DNA of 64,000 nt from Pseudolactococcus piscium (lineage in GTDB: Bacteria; Bacillota; Bacilli; Lactobacillales; Streptococcaceae), in contig NZ_JXJW01000016.1 in NCBI RefSeq assembly GCF_002441695.1, forward strand, positions 1-64,000, written 5' to 3'. The notes under the pieces were generated by a model. That model was not told the DNA's origin. It was given only the letters and a program-made list of their open reading frames with translations, and searched no databases. Below, piece after piece: positions 51,970 through 60,917 of the stretch (position 1 is the stretch's first letter; every line of letters starts with the position of its first letter). The translations under genes were made by a program, and so were the position numbers.

Positions 51970-52881
51970 ATGAGTCTTGAGGTTATTGATGGACAGATAA
52001 TGAAAGGGTCATTTTATTTAAATAATATCAATCTTAGTTTTGATTCGGGCTTATATCACATCATTATCGGGAAAAATGGGTCAGGGAAAACACAATTGCT
52101 AAAGGCATTGATTGGTCTCAATAAACTTAATTCGGGCCTTTTAAAAAATAATGATGCTGTGATTACTTTAAAGAACCAAAAACAGTACTTGAAATCAATT
52201 AATTATGTTTCTTCTGATACCAGACAACTTTTTCCAGAGTTGACCGGATGGGAAAATTGTCTTTTCTTTGCTAGACTTTATGGCATTAAGAAGTTGGAAG
52301 CAAGTAAAAAAATTAAAAATTTAGCGAATGATTTTGAATTATCAAAAGAAGATTTGCAAAAAACATTGTCAGCATATTCAAATGGTATGTTACAAAAACT
52401 ACATTTTATTCGGGCTTTTTTGAATGATCCTAAAATTATTTTTCTTGATGAACCGACAACTGGGTTAGATATTATACAGATTAAAAGGATGTATGGTATA
52501 TTGAAAAAAAAGCAAAAAGATGGTCTAACGATTATCAGTGTGGAACACAATTTATCTGAGGTTAGTCAGTATGCTGATACGGTGACAATGGTTTCGGATG
52601 CTTCAATTGTTTTTTCCCAGAGTAAAGAGGCATTACTGAATAGCTACCCTAAAACATTGCAGTTCATTGATTTTGATGTCAGTAATGAACAGGAGATAAA
52701 AAATCACCTTTCAAGAAATGAGCAGTTATTTTTTTCTGATACGCCTGAAAATAGTTTGATTCAAAGGCTAGTTAGTCCTAATGAGATAAGTATACCTTGT
52801 GACCAGATTATTCGATTTGGTACAAGAGCTACCAATTTATCAGATGTTTTCAGAATTGAAAGTGGAGAATGGATCAAATGA
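51970..52881 (+). CDS. ABC exporter ATPase (ABC-2 type, immunity/export)
   Basis: 303 aa. Walker A IIGKNGSGKTQLLKAL, Q-loop region SSDTRQLFPELTGWENCL, signature region LSAYSNGMLQKLHF (diverged from LSGGQ, retaining SxGM as in drug/lantibiotic ABC-2 ATPases), Walker B KIIFLDEPTTGLD, H-loop SVEHNLSE. The C-terminal 80 residues are family-specific. Overlaps the first permease gene by 13 bp. Similar in layout to LanFEG or BcrAB immunity transporters; substrate unknown. Confidence 0.85.
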   Translation: MSLEVIDGQIMKGSFYLNNINLSFDSGLYHIIIGKNGSGKTQLLKALIGLNKLNSGLLKNNDAVITLKNQKQYLKSINYVSSDTRQLFPELTGWENCLFFARLYGIKKLEASKKIKNLANDFELSKEDLQKTLSAYSNGMLQKLHFIRAFLNDPKIIFLDEPTTGLDIIQIKRMYGILKKKQKDGLTIISVEHNLSEVSQYADTVTMVSDASIVFSQSKEALLNSYPKTLQFIDFDVSNEQEIKNHLSRNEQLFFSDTPENSLIQRLVSPNEISIPCDQIIRFGTRATNLSDVFRIESGEWIK

Positions 52882-53582
52882 TTGGTGCGATTAACTTACT
52901 TTTGATGAAAAAAATTTTATTAGACAAGCAAAATATGATACAAACGTTTGTTAGAATACCATTTTCTTTGCTCTTCCCAATCCTTTTTTTAACGCGTTTT
53001 TTAAAACTAGGTCAAAATAATATCATGATATCGGTCATTATTTGGGTGTGTTGTACAACGGTTATGTTTGATAGCTACTTTATATCAGATTATGAGTTGA
53101 AAAATAATTATGTGACTTATATCAAATTGACAGGAAACTCCTATTACAAATTTAGGGTAATATCTAATGGTCTACTATTTGCAATGCATGCTATTTTATA
53201 TGCTATATTGATTGAAGTACTCATGTTTTTGAAAATAGTAACTGTCAATCAGTTATCAGTCATCTCTTTGTTGTTGATTATTTTCTCTGTATTTATCTCT
53301 GTAAATTTTATTAATTCCTTACAAATCAGATTTAAAGAGAAACAGATTTTCAACATTTTTAATAGTTTGATTGATTTATTATTTATTGTTTCAGGGGTCA
53401 TGTTTCCAATTCATTTTTTGGGGCAAAGTGCAATAATTTTTTACTTAATTCCGACAGCATTTCCTTTTTCTTTACTGAATAGAGAATCAGCGTATTCAGG
53501 GTTGGAACCAATTTTATTCATAGCATCTGTATCTTTGATAATATATATGACTAATAAAAATTTTAAGGTAGGAGAAAAATGA
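52869..53582 (+). CDS. ABC-2 permease, first subunit
   Basis: 237 aa with six hydrophobic segments (for example RIPFSLLFPILFLTRFL, ILYAILIEVLMFLKIV, FPIHFLGQSAIIFYLIPTAF). ABC-2 membrane subunit of the exporter encoded by this operon; start and stop overlap its neighbours by 13 and 4 bp, so the three genes are translated together. Confidence 0.8.
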   Translation: MDQMIGAINLLLMKKILLDKQNMIQTFVRIPFSLLFPILFLTRFLKLGQNNIMISVIIWVCCTTVMFDSYFISDYELKNNYVTYIKLTGNSYYKFRVISNGLLFAMHAILYAILIEVLMFLKIVTVNQLSVISLLLIIFSVFISVNFINSLQIRFKEKQIFNIFNSLIDLLFIVSGVMFPIHFLGQSAIIFYLIPTAFPFSLLNRESAYSGLEPILFIASVSLIIYMTNKNFKVGEK

Positions 53583-54334
53583 TATCTCTCTTATATTTAT
53601 CGCAAATTAGATTTAAGTTGTTGTTGAAAAATAGTATTGACACGTTATCTATCCAAGTTAGAACGATGACAACACTGCTACCATTTTTGATTATGACGAT
53701 AGTAGGAACATCACAAAACGACAAGACCATTTTTATTTTAACCTCATTTTTATTGACCTTATTTATAGGTAATAATGTGATCATGTGCAGCATCTATGCC
53801 TTGGAAGAGAAAAGAAAGGGACGAGGGAATTATTATCAAGTGATAGGCATTAAGCCAAATACGATTGTCCTTGGGAACATGATACCATGGATAATTATTT
53901 CCTCCTTTTCAACGATTTTAACGTTTAGTCTCTCAATTTTCATCTTTCATATCACTGTGTTATCAAGTCATTTATTAGAGACAGTATTTGTCATCGTCAT
54001 TTTGACAATTCAAAGTTATTGCATTGGGTTTGTGATTGCTTATTTTGCTGTTCAGAAAAATAACATTAAAACAACTTTTTATATTTTTAGTATCATCCAA
54101 TTTTTCTCGGGTTATATTTATCCAGTTGACTATATTCCGGTACCACTTAGATATTTAGTTTATATTAACCCATTTTTTTATGGCATCGATGGTTTTAGGC
54201 AATTACTCCAGTTGGCTTATTTTTTAGATATTTCTTTATATAGTAAGTTAGGTCTGATATCTTTTATCACCGTTATCCTGGTATTAGGTGTTAAAATTAT
54301 TTCCTCTAAGAACTGGAAGTGGGATAATGCTTAG
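53579..54334 (+). CDS. ABC-2 permease, second subunit
   Basis: 251 aa, six hydrophobic segments; ABC-2 features include the RGNYYQVIGIKPNTIVLGNMIPW loop and IQFFSGYIYPVDYIPVPLRYLVYINPFFYGIDGFRQLLQL near the C-terminus. Pairs with the preceding permease. No terminator is obvious before the IS remnant downstream. Confidence 0.82.
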   Translation: MISLLYLSQIRFKLLLKNSIDTLSIQVRTMTTLLPFLIMTIVGTSQNDKTIFILTSFLLTLFIGNNVIMCSIYALEEKRKGRGNYYQVIGIKPNTIVLGNMIPWIIISSFSTILTFSLSIFIFHITVLSSHLLETVFVIVILTIQSYCIGFVIAYFAVQKNNIKTTFYIFSIIQFFSGYIYPVDYIPVPLRYLVYINPFFYGIDGFRQLLQLAYFLDISLYSKLGLISFITVILVLGVKIISSKNWKWDNA

Positions 54335-54418
54335 GGAAATAGACTTGTCCATAGGTTTATTTAGTACATAAGAAGTCTGCTTACTGCAAAGGGTATCAAA
54401 AAAGTATAGACAGCAACA

Positions 54419-54605
54419 TGATGTGCACCCATAAAACTCGACAAATGCTCGAATAATTATTTGGAAAGTCAACGAAAAACTAGACACAGAGTTAAGAGAA
54501 TTTAATAATTATATTTTTCAAAATCTTTTGGAGACTTGTAATCAAGAACTGAATGCATCCTCTTTGTATTGTAGTAGGTTTCGATGTATCTAAAGATTTC
54601 TTTTC
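54419..54605 (-). mobile_element. IS3-family remnant (end plus transposase C-terminus)
   Basis: One end starts TGATGTGCACCC, identical in its first 12 bases to the IS at 45789. On the minus strand, EIFRYIETYYNTKRMHSVLD and YKSPKDFEKYNY then stop (54502) form the C-terminus of an IS3-type transposase. The rest is missing. Confidence 0.7.
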
Positions 54606-54617
54606 ATAGCATTTTTC

Positions 54618-54646
54618 TTGACATCATTGTATACATGCTATACAAT
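54618..54646 (+). promoter_or_regulatory. Promoter and MarR operator of the marR-like gene
   Basis: TTGACA (54618-54623), 17-nt spacer, TACAAT (54641-54646). Superimposed is the palindrome TTGTATACATGCTATACAA (54627-54645); the same 7-5-7 site recurs at 55153-55171. Confidence 0.85.
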
Positions 54647-54653
54647 AGGGATT

Positions 54654-55124
54654 ATGGTAGAAAAAAAGATTATTTATGAGGATATGTTAGCATATTTTGA
54701 AAAACTTGTCGAACAAGTAAATACGTTGGAAGATGTGGGGATTAAAACGCGCTATGGAAAAAAACTATATAGAGCAGAAATTCACTTACTTGTAAAGATT
54801 GATGAGAATCCAAATCAAAATATGAGTGAACTTGCAAGAACTTCCAATGTTACTAGAGGAATGATCTCTCAACTTGCTAATAAGTTAGAGAGAAAAGGCG
54901 TATTAGAGAAGAGAAAATCTCTTTTAAATGACCGAGATATTTTACTTCAGATTACTGAAGAAGGAAAATATATTATTGCATTACATAGCCAATTCCATGA
55001 AAATCTCAATCGTAATTTTATCAATTATTTCAGTAATTTGGAAGTAGATCAAGTTGATGTCATTTTAGATTTCCTCAAAGTTACAGAAACATTTTTAGAT
55101 AATACCGTTAAATCCCAAGCATAG
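54654..55124 (+). CDS. MarR-family repressor
   Basis: 156 aa starting MVEKKIIYEDMLAYFEKLVEQ. Winged helix at residues 40-105 (HLLVKIDENPNQNMSELARTSNVTRGMISQLANKLERKGVLEK, wing LNDRDILLQITEEG). The ATG at 54654 lies 7 nt after the -10 hexamer with no ribosome site, so the transcript is probably leaderless. Its own operator overlaps the promoter, implying autorepression. Confidence 0.88.
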   Translation: MVEKKIIYEDMLAYFEKLVEQVNTLEDVGIKTRYGKKLYRAEIHLLVKIDENPNQNMSELARTSNVTRGMISQLANKLERKGVLEKRKSLLNDRDILLQITEEGKYIIALHSQFHENLNRNFINYFSNLEVDQVDVILDFLKVTETFLDNTVKSQA

Positions 55125-55152
55125 TTGGTATGCTTGGGAAAAAAATCACATA

Positions 55153-55171
55153 TTGTATAGGTGCTATACAA
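55153..55171 (+). promoter_or_regulatory. MarR operator upstream of the 55188 gene
   Basis: TTGTATAGGTGCTATACAA, matching the arms of the site at 54627-54645 exactly; only the five central bases differ. Confidence 0.85.
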
Positions 55172-55187
55172 AAGGGAGGTAATTGAC

Positions 55188-55967
55188 ATGAAAATAGAAA
55201 ATAATTTAGAAAAAATCAAGATTTTTATCAATAATAAAGATATATCTCACGAAGAGATAGATAATTATGAACTAAAAAGATTAAAAAAGGTATATCGTTT
55301 TTTAGGAAAAAAAGGGTTTAAAGTTGATAAAAATTTATTAAGTTTAGACACGTTGGATGAAGCAAGAAGGCATTTAGCAGAGGTTAAGATGACGAAATCT
55401 CCAGATGAAGTTAGAAAAATGCTTAGTACAGGTACTAAGCTAGGAGATTTTGCAGCACATACGATGGTAAAGTTATCAAGAGGAAAAAGAAAGTTCTGTG
55501 TAGCTGACTTTTCTTTTGAAACAGATATGACGATTCAAGCTTTCTTTGATGCGATGCAAGATATACTAATGAATAATACAAAGAAACATTTCTTTATGAA
55601 TCTTGCTGTAAATCCAGACCACTACGTTTTACTGGGGGATAAAGGGAACACTTCTGAAGTATTAGAAACCCCTGCTAACTCACCAGTACCCTTCAGATTC
55701 TGGGGCAACTATGATGCCGCATCAGAGGTTCATTCAGAGTTTACCAAAGGATATACGATGCGACTAGCAGGATCTGCAGTACTTGAGGATGGACTTGTTC
55801 TGGGGGCTATGAATCATCAACTTAAGCAAGAAGATGGTGTCATTAAATTTAAAGCCGTTATCGAGTTTCCAAAAGCATTACCCAACTACAATTTTCGCAT
55901 GCATCAATATCATTTAGCTTGTGAATTTCGTCATTGGATAGGCTATATCATAAATGGTATAAAATAA
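55188..55967 (+). CDS. Hypothetical protein under MarR control
   Basis: 259 aa. N-terminal helical region (residues 1-80), then an alpha/beta domain with FCVADFSFETDMTIQAFFDAMQDI, VNPDHYVLLGDKGNTSEVLETPANSPVPFRFWGNYDAASEVHSEF and HQYHLACEFRHWIGYIING. Not recognised. No membrane segment. AGGGAGG ribosome site. Regulation by the upstream MarR suggests a response to a small molecule. Confidence 0.7.
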   Translation: MKIENNLEKIKIFINNKDISHEEIDNYELKRLKKVYRFLGKKGFKVDKNLLSLDTLDEARRHLAEVKMTKSPDEVRKMLSTGTKLGDFAAHTMVKLSRGKRKFCVADFSFETDMTIQAFFDAMQDILMNNTKKHFFMNLAVNPDHYVLLGDKGNTSEVLETPANSPVPFRFWGNYDAASEVHSEFTKGYTMRLAGSAVLEDGLVLGAMNHQLKQEDGVIKFKAVIEFPKALPNYNFRMHQYHLACEFRHWIGYIINGIK

Positions 55968-56346
55968 TCAGTAGTGAAATACAGGTATTAGCTGGATAAA
56001 GCGTATCAAATCATTATGATTGGTTCAACTAGACTTTTCATCTGATTGGTATCATAAAATCTATACACAGTTATTTTTACTTATGATTTTTTCATTAGTT
56101 ATACCGTCCAATAGACTTTGAAGAAATGCAGTTTTGGGATCATATGTCTTAGTGAGAAGGTAGCTATTTGAGGTAAAGTGTAATAGAATCATAGTGGGCC
56201 ATGTAATCTTCTAAATATGTTGCGTAGTAACACCAAATTAGCTGATTTCATGGCTTTTTTGGTGCAGTAAAAAAGATGAAGGAATCGCTTCCCCAACCGT
56301 AAATGCTACAGAACCTCAGGTATATGTCAGTTTTTAAAGATAAGCA
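55968..56346. other. Intergenic region, nothing recognised
   Basis: No ORF with a start and ribosome site, no strong repeat or terminator seen by eye. Confidence 0.4.
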
Positions 56347-57288
56347 TTATATTTTATGCTTAGTAAGCGCGTTAACCTCTAGTTTCTTTTTCTTAGCACC
56401 AAAGAAATTTGTTCCTATTGCCCCTAGTATGATTAATACGCCACCAAGTAGATGAAGGCTAGTCAACGTTTCGTTTAAAATAATGATACCTGCTAGTACA
56501 GTTACTAGGACAGACACATTACTAAATATACTCATTTGTGCAGGTGGCAATATAGATAGAGCGTAATTTGAAATAAGTGACGTAAGCAATGATGATAGGA
56601 TCCCTAAATACAAAATAGATAAGGTATAATTTTGATTCGTAAAAGGTAATAGATAGTGGTCTAAAGTGCCTTTAACTATATGATTTGATAAGGATAAAAC
56701 GCTAAACACGACAAAGGCAATGGTAGTCATGACATATGTCACTGATAATAAAGCGTATTTAGCAACATATTTTTTCGCTAGGATATTATAAAAGGCATTG
56801 GAAAGTGTCGATAGTAAAATTAACACTGCGCCTATGATACTGGTATCTTTAGAGTTGACACCATTCATAGATATGATAATCATAACCCCTGAAACTGAAA
56901 TGATGATGGATAATATTTGCTTCAAAGCAGGTTTTTCTCGTAATATGATGGTTGCTAATATTAATGTAAATATAGGAATACTCGCTTGTATCATTCCCGC
57001 CTGAGATGAAGATGTTTGACTTAAGCCAAGTACCTGGAATAAAAACATAAGTATTGGGTATAGGAGTGATAATGGCGATATGAATAGCCAATCTTGAATG
57101 TTTAAATTTAATTTTTTCTTTGAAATAAGTAGATATGCTGAAGCAACGATAAATGCAACCGTGAATCTATGAGATAATGCGTCTAGTGGGGAGACATATA
57201 AGAGCGTTGTTTTTACGAATAAAAATGATAATCCTATGATTAAAGCACTTGATAGTGCGGCCAGATATGCTTTTGTTTTGTTATGCAT
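56347..57288 (-). CDS. EamA/DMT-family transporter
   Basis: 313 aa with ten membrane helices in two EamA repeats (SSALIIGLSFLFVKTTLLYVSPLDALSHRFTVAF; SQAGMIQASIPIFTLILATIILREKP; second repeat with PPAQMSIFSNVSVLVTVLAGIIILNE). Drug/metabolite exporter superfamily; substrate not predictable. Monocistronic. Confidence 0.88.
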   Translation of the reverse strand: MHNKTKAYLAALSSALIIGLSFLFVKTTLLYVSPLDALSHRFTVAFIVASAYLLISKKKLNLNIQDWLFISPLSLLYPILMFLFQVLGLSQTSSSQAGMIQASIPIFTLILATIILREKPALKQILSIIISVSGVMIIISMNGVNSKDTSIIGAVLILLSTLSNAFYNILAKKYVAKYALLSVTYVMTTIAFVVFSVLSLSNHIVKGTLDHYLLPFTNQNYTLSILYLGILSSLLTSLISNYALSILPPAQMSIFSNVSVLVTVLAGIIILNETLTSLHLLGGVLIILGAIGTNFFGAKKKKLEVNALTKHKI

Positions 57289-57482
57289 GACAATAAAAAT
57301 TCCTAACTATTAGTTAAATTTTGTTGGTATAAATGTCTATCATATAATGACTTGGGAAACTGTTGTCATCATGTCGTTTTTTATACCTATTTCGTCTGTT
57401 AATATGTAACCGATTAGTTAATCATATAATAGGTTTTTACTTTAAGCAAGGAAATGGCTTATCAGAATTTTTGCTTAACTGC

Positions 57483-57857
57483 TTATTTTTTAGGATTGTC
57501 TAGCAGGTTTTCATAGTATGCTTTTTTATCTTGTAGAAATGTAATATGTGCTTGTAATTTATCTTGTTCAAGTTGTAAAATCGTTTCTTGTTCTACCAAA
57601 ATGTTTATCCTATCTAGCATGGTACTATCGCCTTTTTCGCGTAGTCTAGCATAATCAATTATTTTTGTTAGAGACATGCCAGTTGCCTTAGCGCGTTTAA
57701 TAAATGCAATCCAGCGTAGATCGTCATCAGTAAAGACTCGATAGTTGGTCGCATTCCTAGCAGGGTGTAGCAGGCCTATCTCTTCATAGTAGCGTAGTGT
57801 TGGAATAGATAAGCCAGTAAGTGTCGCAATGTCTGATATTTTATAAGTTTGTTTCAT
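57483..57857 (-). CDS. MerR-family regulator
   Basis: 124 aa. N-terminal MerR HTH (YKISDIATLTGLSIPTLRYYEEIGLLHPARNATNYRVFTDDDLRWIAFIKRAKATGMSL), dimerisation helix, short C-terminus without Cys, so a metal sensor is unlikely. It resembles AdhR/NmlR-type regulators. Divergent from the gene at 57952; a palindrome in a 19-nt promoter spacer lies between them. Confidence 0.88.
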   Translation of the reverse strand: MKQTYKISDIATLTGLSIPTLRYYEEIGLLHPARNATNYRVFTDDDLRWIAFIKRAKATGMSLTKIIDYARLREKGDSTMLDRINILVEQETILQLEQDKLQAHITFLQDKKAYYENLLDNPKK

Positions 57858-57891
57858 GTGAAACCTTTCTATCGTGATATGAAATTAATGC

Positions 57892-57922
57892 TTGCTATCA
57901 AGTCTACTTGATAGTTTATACT
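57892..57922 (+). promoter_or_regulatory. MerR-type promoter with operator
   Basis: TTGCTA (57892-57897), 19-nt spacer, TATACT (57917-57922). The spacer region is covered by CTATCAAGT-CT-ACTTGATAG (57895-57914). The long spacer is the hallmark of MerR-activated promoters. Confidence 0.85.
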
Positions 57923-57951
57923 GATTATATCACAGAAAAGGAGGCAGTATT

Positions 57952-58317
57952 TTGAATAAATACGAGAATGGATTAAGGATTCGTGAAGCAGTAATCGGTA
58001 AAGCGGCAAGTCAGTTGGTGTCAGAGAGTTTAGCTGATATCGCACCGATTTTAGATCAAAAGACGCTACTCGTATTCCATGAGGCTGAGACACGTGGGAT
58101 ACTAGATATGAAACAAAGGGAGATGATCACAATTACTAGCTTGCTAACGCAAGGAGATACGTCAAGTCAACTTAAAATTCATATACAAGGGGCATTAAAT
58201 GTCGGAATGCGTCATGAGGAAATCGTCGAGACATTTATTCACTGTCTGCCCTATGTTGGCTTTCCAAGAGTATTAAATGCAATTTCAGTAGCAAAAGCAG
58301 TTTTTGAAGACAAATAA
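57952..58317 (+). CDS. Carboxymuconolactone-decarboxylase-family protein
   Basis: 121 aa, TTG start with GGAGG upstream. Residues 12-115 fit the CMD/AhpD-like fold (EMITITSLLTQGDTSSQLKIHIQGALNVGMRHEEIVETFIHCLPYVGFPRVLNAI). The catalytic CxxC of AhpD is absent. Target of the divergent MerR regulator, a pairing common in thiol/aldehyde stress responses in lactic bacteria. Followed by a strong bidirectional terminator. Confidence 0.85.
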   Translation: MNKYENGLRIREAVIGKAASQLVSESLADIAPILDQKTLLVFHEAETRGILDMKQREMITITSLLTQGDTSSQLKIHIQGALNVGMRHEEIVETFIHCLPYVGFPRVLNAISVAKAVFEDK

Positions 58318-58327
58318 AAATGCGATA

Positions 58328-58366
58328 AAAAACCCGTATACAGATTTGTCCTGTATACGGGTTTTC
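58328..58366. terminator. Bidirectional terminator
   Basis: AAAACCCGTATACAG...CTGTATACGGGTTTT between convergent genes. Confidence 0.9.
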
Positions 58367-58392
58367 GAATGCTAGACTAGCTAACAAGATAC

Positions 58393-59739
58393 TTATCTTA
58401 AAATCGTTTTAAGTGTATTGATAAGACCACTGCTTGTACCTGGAAAGGCAAAAATCATTTGGTTGAGATCTTTAGCAGTTATTTTCTTGTTGATGACTAA
58501 AGTAATAAAATTAATCAAATCTCCTGCTTCATTACTTAGCAAACTTGCGCCGACTAATTCCTTATCTTGATTGACGATAAAGGTCATATGCGCGTCATCC
58601 TCAAGCTTAGTTTGGAATTGCAGTTGTTTGCCAAATGGCACTTCGAAAACGTTATAAGTAGCCTTATCTGCATTCGCTTCTTTTAAGCTAACGCCAACTT
58701 GTGCGATCCTTGGGAATGTAAAGACAATATTTGGCACCACTGGATATTGAATTGCTTCAGTAGTTGCGCCCAGAATAAATGATGCAATATAGTCTGACTC
58801 AAAACTAGCAGTCGGTGTCAAACGTGGGATGAGTTTGTCAACGACATCACCACTTGCAAAGACATGAGGGACAGTCGTTTGTAAATGATCATTTACTTCA
58901 ATACCTGAGCGATTATAGCTGATGCCGACTGTTTCTAGACCGATATTTTCAACATTTGAGATACGGCCTGTCGCATCTAAGACATACTCAGTGTCAATCG
59001 TTAGGCCAGCAGCAGTTGATACTTGATAGGTGTCATTCACAGCTAAGACTTGATTGACAGACTCACCAAAATGGAAGGTTACACCTTCTGCTGTCAACTT
59101 GTTGACAACTGTCTTGACATAGCTATCCTGGTAGGCCATTAAGGCTTTATCAGCATATTCAACAATATGAACCTCAGAACCTAATTTAGCCGCCATGGTA
59201 GCAAATTCCATAGCGATAATTCCTGCACCGATAAAGGTGATGTGCTTAGGCATTTTAGCAAGGCTTAGAAAATCACGGCTATCACGGAGATACTCACTAC
59301 CTGTGATATTAAGATGGTTTGAGCGTTGGCCAGTACCGATCACGATATAGTCTGAAGTCACTTCAGCTTCATCAATCCCAACAACGTGGGTGTCTACTAA
59401 TCGACCATGCCCTTTAAGCAAGTCAATATTCATATTATCAAATACACCTTCCATCATGGGCGCGTATGTCGGTATTTCACGTTCCTTATAGGCCATCAGT
59501 TGTTCCCAACTAATGCTACCATTTGTCGCAATTCCGGCTTGCTCATAACGTGCTAAACCATCTAGAAATTCAAAAGGCGTGTCCAGTAAATACTTAGCAT
59601 TACAGCCATAGTTTGTACATGTGCCTGCTACGACATCATGCTCCACAATCGCAACCTTTTTGCCTGCTTGTGCTAAGGTAACCGCAGCATGCCAGTTTGC
59701 ATGTCCTGAACCGATAAAAGTAACATCATATTGATACAT
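58393..59739 (-). CDS. FAD/NAD(P) disulfide reductase-family oxidoreductase
   Basis: 448 aa. FAD-binding GSGHANWHAAVTLAQAGKKVAIVE, redox-active CTNYGC (C-x4-C) at about residues 41-46, NAD(P) loop FIGAGIIAMEFATMAAKLGSEVHIVE, FAD site HVFASGDV, and a dimerisation domain. Same family as mercuric, glutathione and mycothione reductases; substrate uncertain (low-molecular-weight disulfide likely). The C-terminal His-Glu pair of glutathione reductase is replaced (FAFPGTSSGL). Confidence 0.85.
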   Translation of the reverse strand: MYQYDVTFIGSGHANWHAAVTLAQAGKKVAIVEHDVVAGTCTNYGCNAKYLLDTPFEFLDGLARYEQAGIATNGSISWEQLMAYKEREIPTYAPMMEGVFDNMNIDLLKGHGRLVDTHVVGIDEAEVTSDYIVIGTGQRSNHLNITGSEYLRDSRDFLSLAKMPKHITFIGAGIIAMEFATMAAKLGSEVHIVEYADKALMAYQDSYVKTVVNKLTAEGVTFHFGESVNQVLAVNDTYQVSTAAGLTIDTEYVLDATGRISNVENIGLETVGISYNRSGIEVNDHLQTTVPHVFASGDVVDKLIPRLTPTASFESDYIASFILGATTEAIQYPVVPNIVFTFPRIAQVGVSLKEANADKATYNVFEVPFGKQLQFQTKLEDDAHMTFIVNQDKELVGASLLSNEAGDLINFITLVINKKITAKDLNQMIFAFPGTSSGLINTLKTILR

Positions 59740-59846
59740 TTTTATTTCCTCATATTCTATAATTAATCGCGTACGACTAAATATAGAATAGCGCTTTAAA
59801 GATGGCTTGTCAATTATTTACTTTGGAAATAACTTATGCTATGATT

Positions 59847-59865
59847 AATTAAATATCATTTAATT
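59847..59865 (+). promoter_or_regulatory. Putative MarR operator at the 59878 promoter
   Basis: AATTAAATATCATTTAATT palindrome (8-bp arms) directly after a TATGAT -10 (59840-59845). Confidence 0.55.
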
Positions 59866-59877
59866 TGAAAGGTAGTT

Positions 59878-60318
59878 ATGTTTCGAGAATTTCCTAAATT
59901 AACCAATCAACTTTGTTACGCAATCTATAATACAAATCGCATGCTAAACCAATTTTATAAAAAGAAATTGCTAGCATTTGATCTGACATATACGCAATAT
60001 ATCGTGCTTTTAGTTCTATGGGAAAAAGATAATATTAAGCTTTATGAGCTAGGACAGACTTTAGATCTATCCAGTAATACCCTAACTCCGCTACTTAAAA
60101 GGTTAGAAGAAAAAGGTTATCTGAGTCGTATTCAACCTGAAAAAGATAAGAGACAATTAGTCATTCAGCTCACGCAAGCAGGTAAAGCACTTCAACCAGA
60201 AATCCAATCTGTCTTAAATACTTGCTTTTCAGAGGAAATCGATTTTTCACCTGAAGTGATGCAACAGATGATAGCAGATAATGTCAATTTAACACAGGCC
60301 ATCAAGGCTGACATGTAG
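59878..60318 (+). CDS. MarR-family regulator (OhrR-like)
   Basis: 146 aa. NQLCYAIYNTNRMLNQFYKKKL with a Cys at residue 13, in the position of the peroxide-sensing Cys of OhrR; winged helix YELGQTLDLSSNTLTPLLKRLEEKGYLSR and wing EKDKRQLVIQLT. Divergent from the disulfide reductase gene, which it may control in organic-peroxide or thiol stress. GAAAGG ribosome site. Confidence 0.85.
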   Translation: MFREFPKLTNQLCYAIYNTNRMLNQFYKKKLLAFDLTYTQYIVLLVLWEKDNIKLYELGQTLDLSSNTLTPLLKRLEEKGYLSRIQPEKDKRQLVIQLTQAGKALQPEIQSVLNTCFSEEIDFSPEVMQQMIADNVNLTQAIKADM

Positions 60319-60410
60319 ATGTCACTTTAAAAATGATCATTAAAAAACCCTAGTATAATAGGTCTTTTTTATCAGGGGAGATATAGGTTTCTCCCAAAAA
60401 GGAGAATCGT

Positions 60411-60757
60411 TTGAAATTTATCCAGTATAACAGTCAAAATAGTGATTTTTATACACAGAGTGTTGCATTAAGAAATCGTGCGCTGTATGGTGATATCGGG
60501 ATGCCACCTATCAGGCCAAAGGGATCGGTACTAGGCTAGTTAACTTTGCCTTTGAAAGCATGATCGCCTCAGTTGAAAGTGAGGTTGATGGCCAGCCTGT
60601 AACCCTGGTTGTGACGACAAATGCTAGAGAAAAAGCGCTTCATTTTTATGAACGTCTAGGCTTTAGCTCAGATGGTGCGATGACGGTTGATCCAGCACAT
60701 CATGGGATTAGACATCTACCTATGAAAAATATCTTGCTTGTAAAAAATAAGGGATGA
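60411..60757 (+). pseudogene. GNAT acetyltransferase, internally deleted
   Basis: TTG start with AAAAAGGAGA upstream; the first 42 codons (LKFIQYNSQNSDFYTQSVAL...) end at a stop at 60538. The following frame continues with YQAKGIGTRLVNFAFES (acetyl-CoA loop Q-x-x-G-I-G) and ALHFYERLGFSSDG. The central beta strands are missing at the join, so it is non-functional. Confidence 0.75.
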
Positions 60758-60846
60758 TGCCCTAAAAGTTGATATTCAGTCCAGTCTTTACTTGCACAAA
60801 TCAATAAATGCGTGTATGATAACCTTAGAATAAGGCATTGATTATA

Positions 60847-60904
60847 CCACTAGACAAGTGGTAAGTGTCCTCTTGTCAATCGGATATGACATGGGTGTCT
60901 AGTG
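60847..60904 (+). promoter_or_regulatory. Structured leader with mutually exclusive hairpins
   Basis: TAGACAAG (60851-60858) can pair with CTTGTC (60872-60877) or, as CACTAGACA, with TGTCTAGTG (60896-60904); CCACT/AGTGG (60847-60861) is a third option. The structure ends just before the ribosome site of the gene at 60918. Confidence 0.5.
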
Positions 60905-60917
60905 AAAGAGATAAGTG

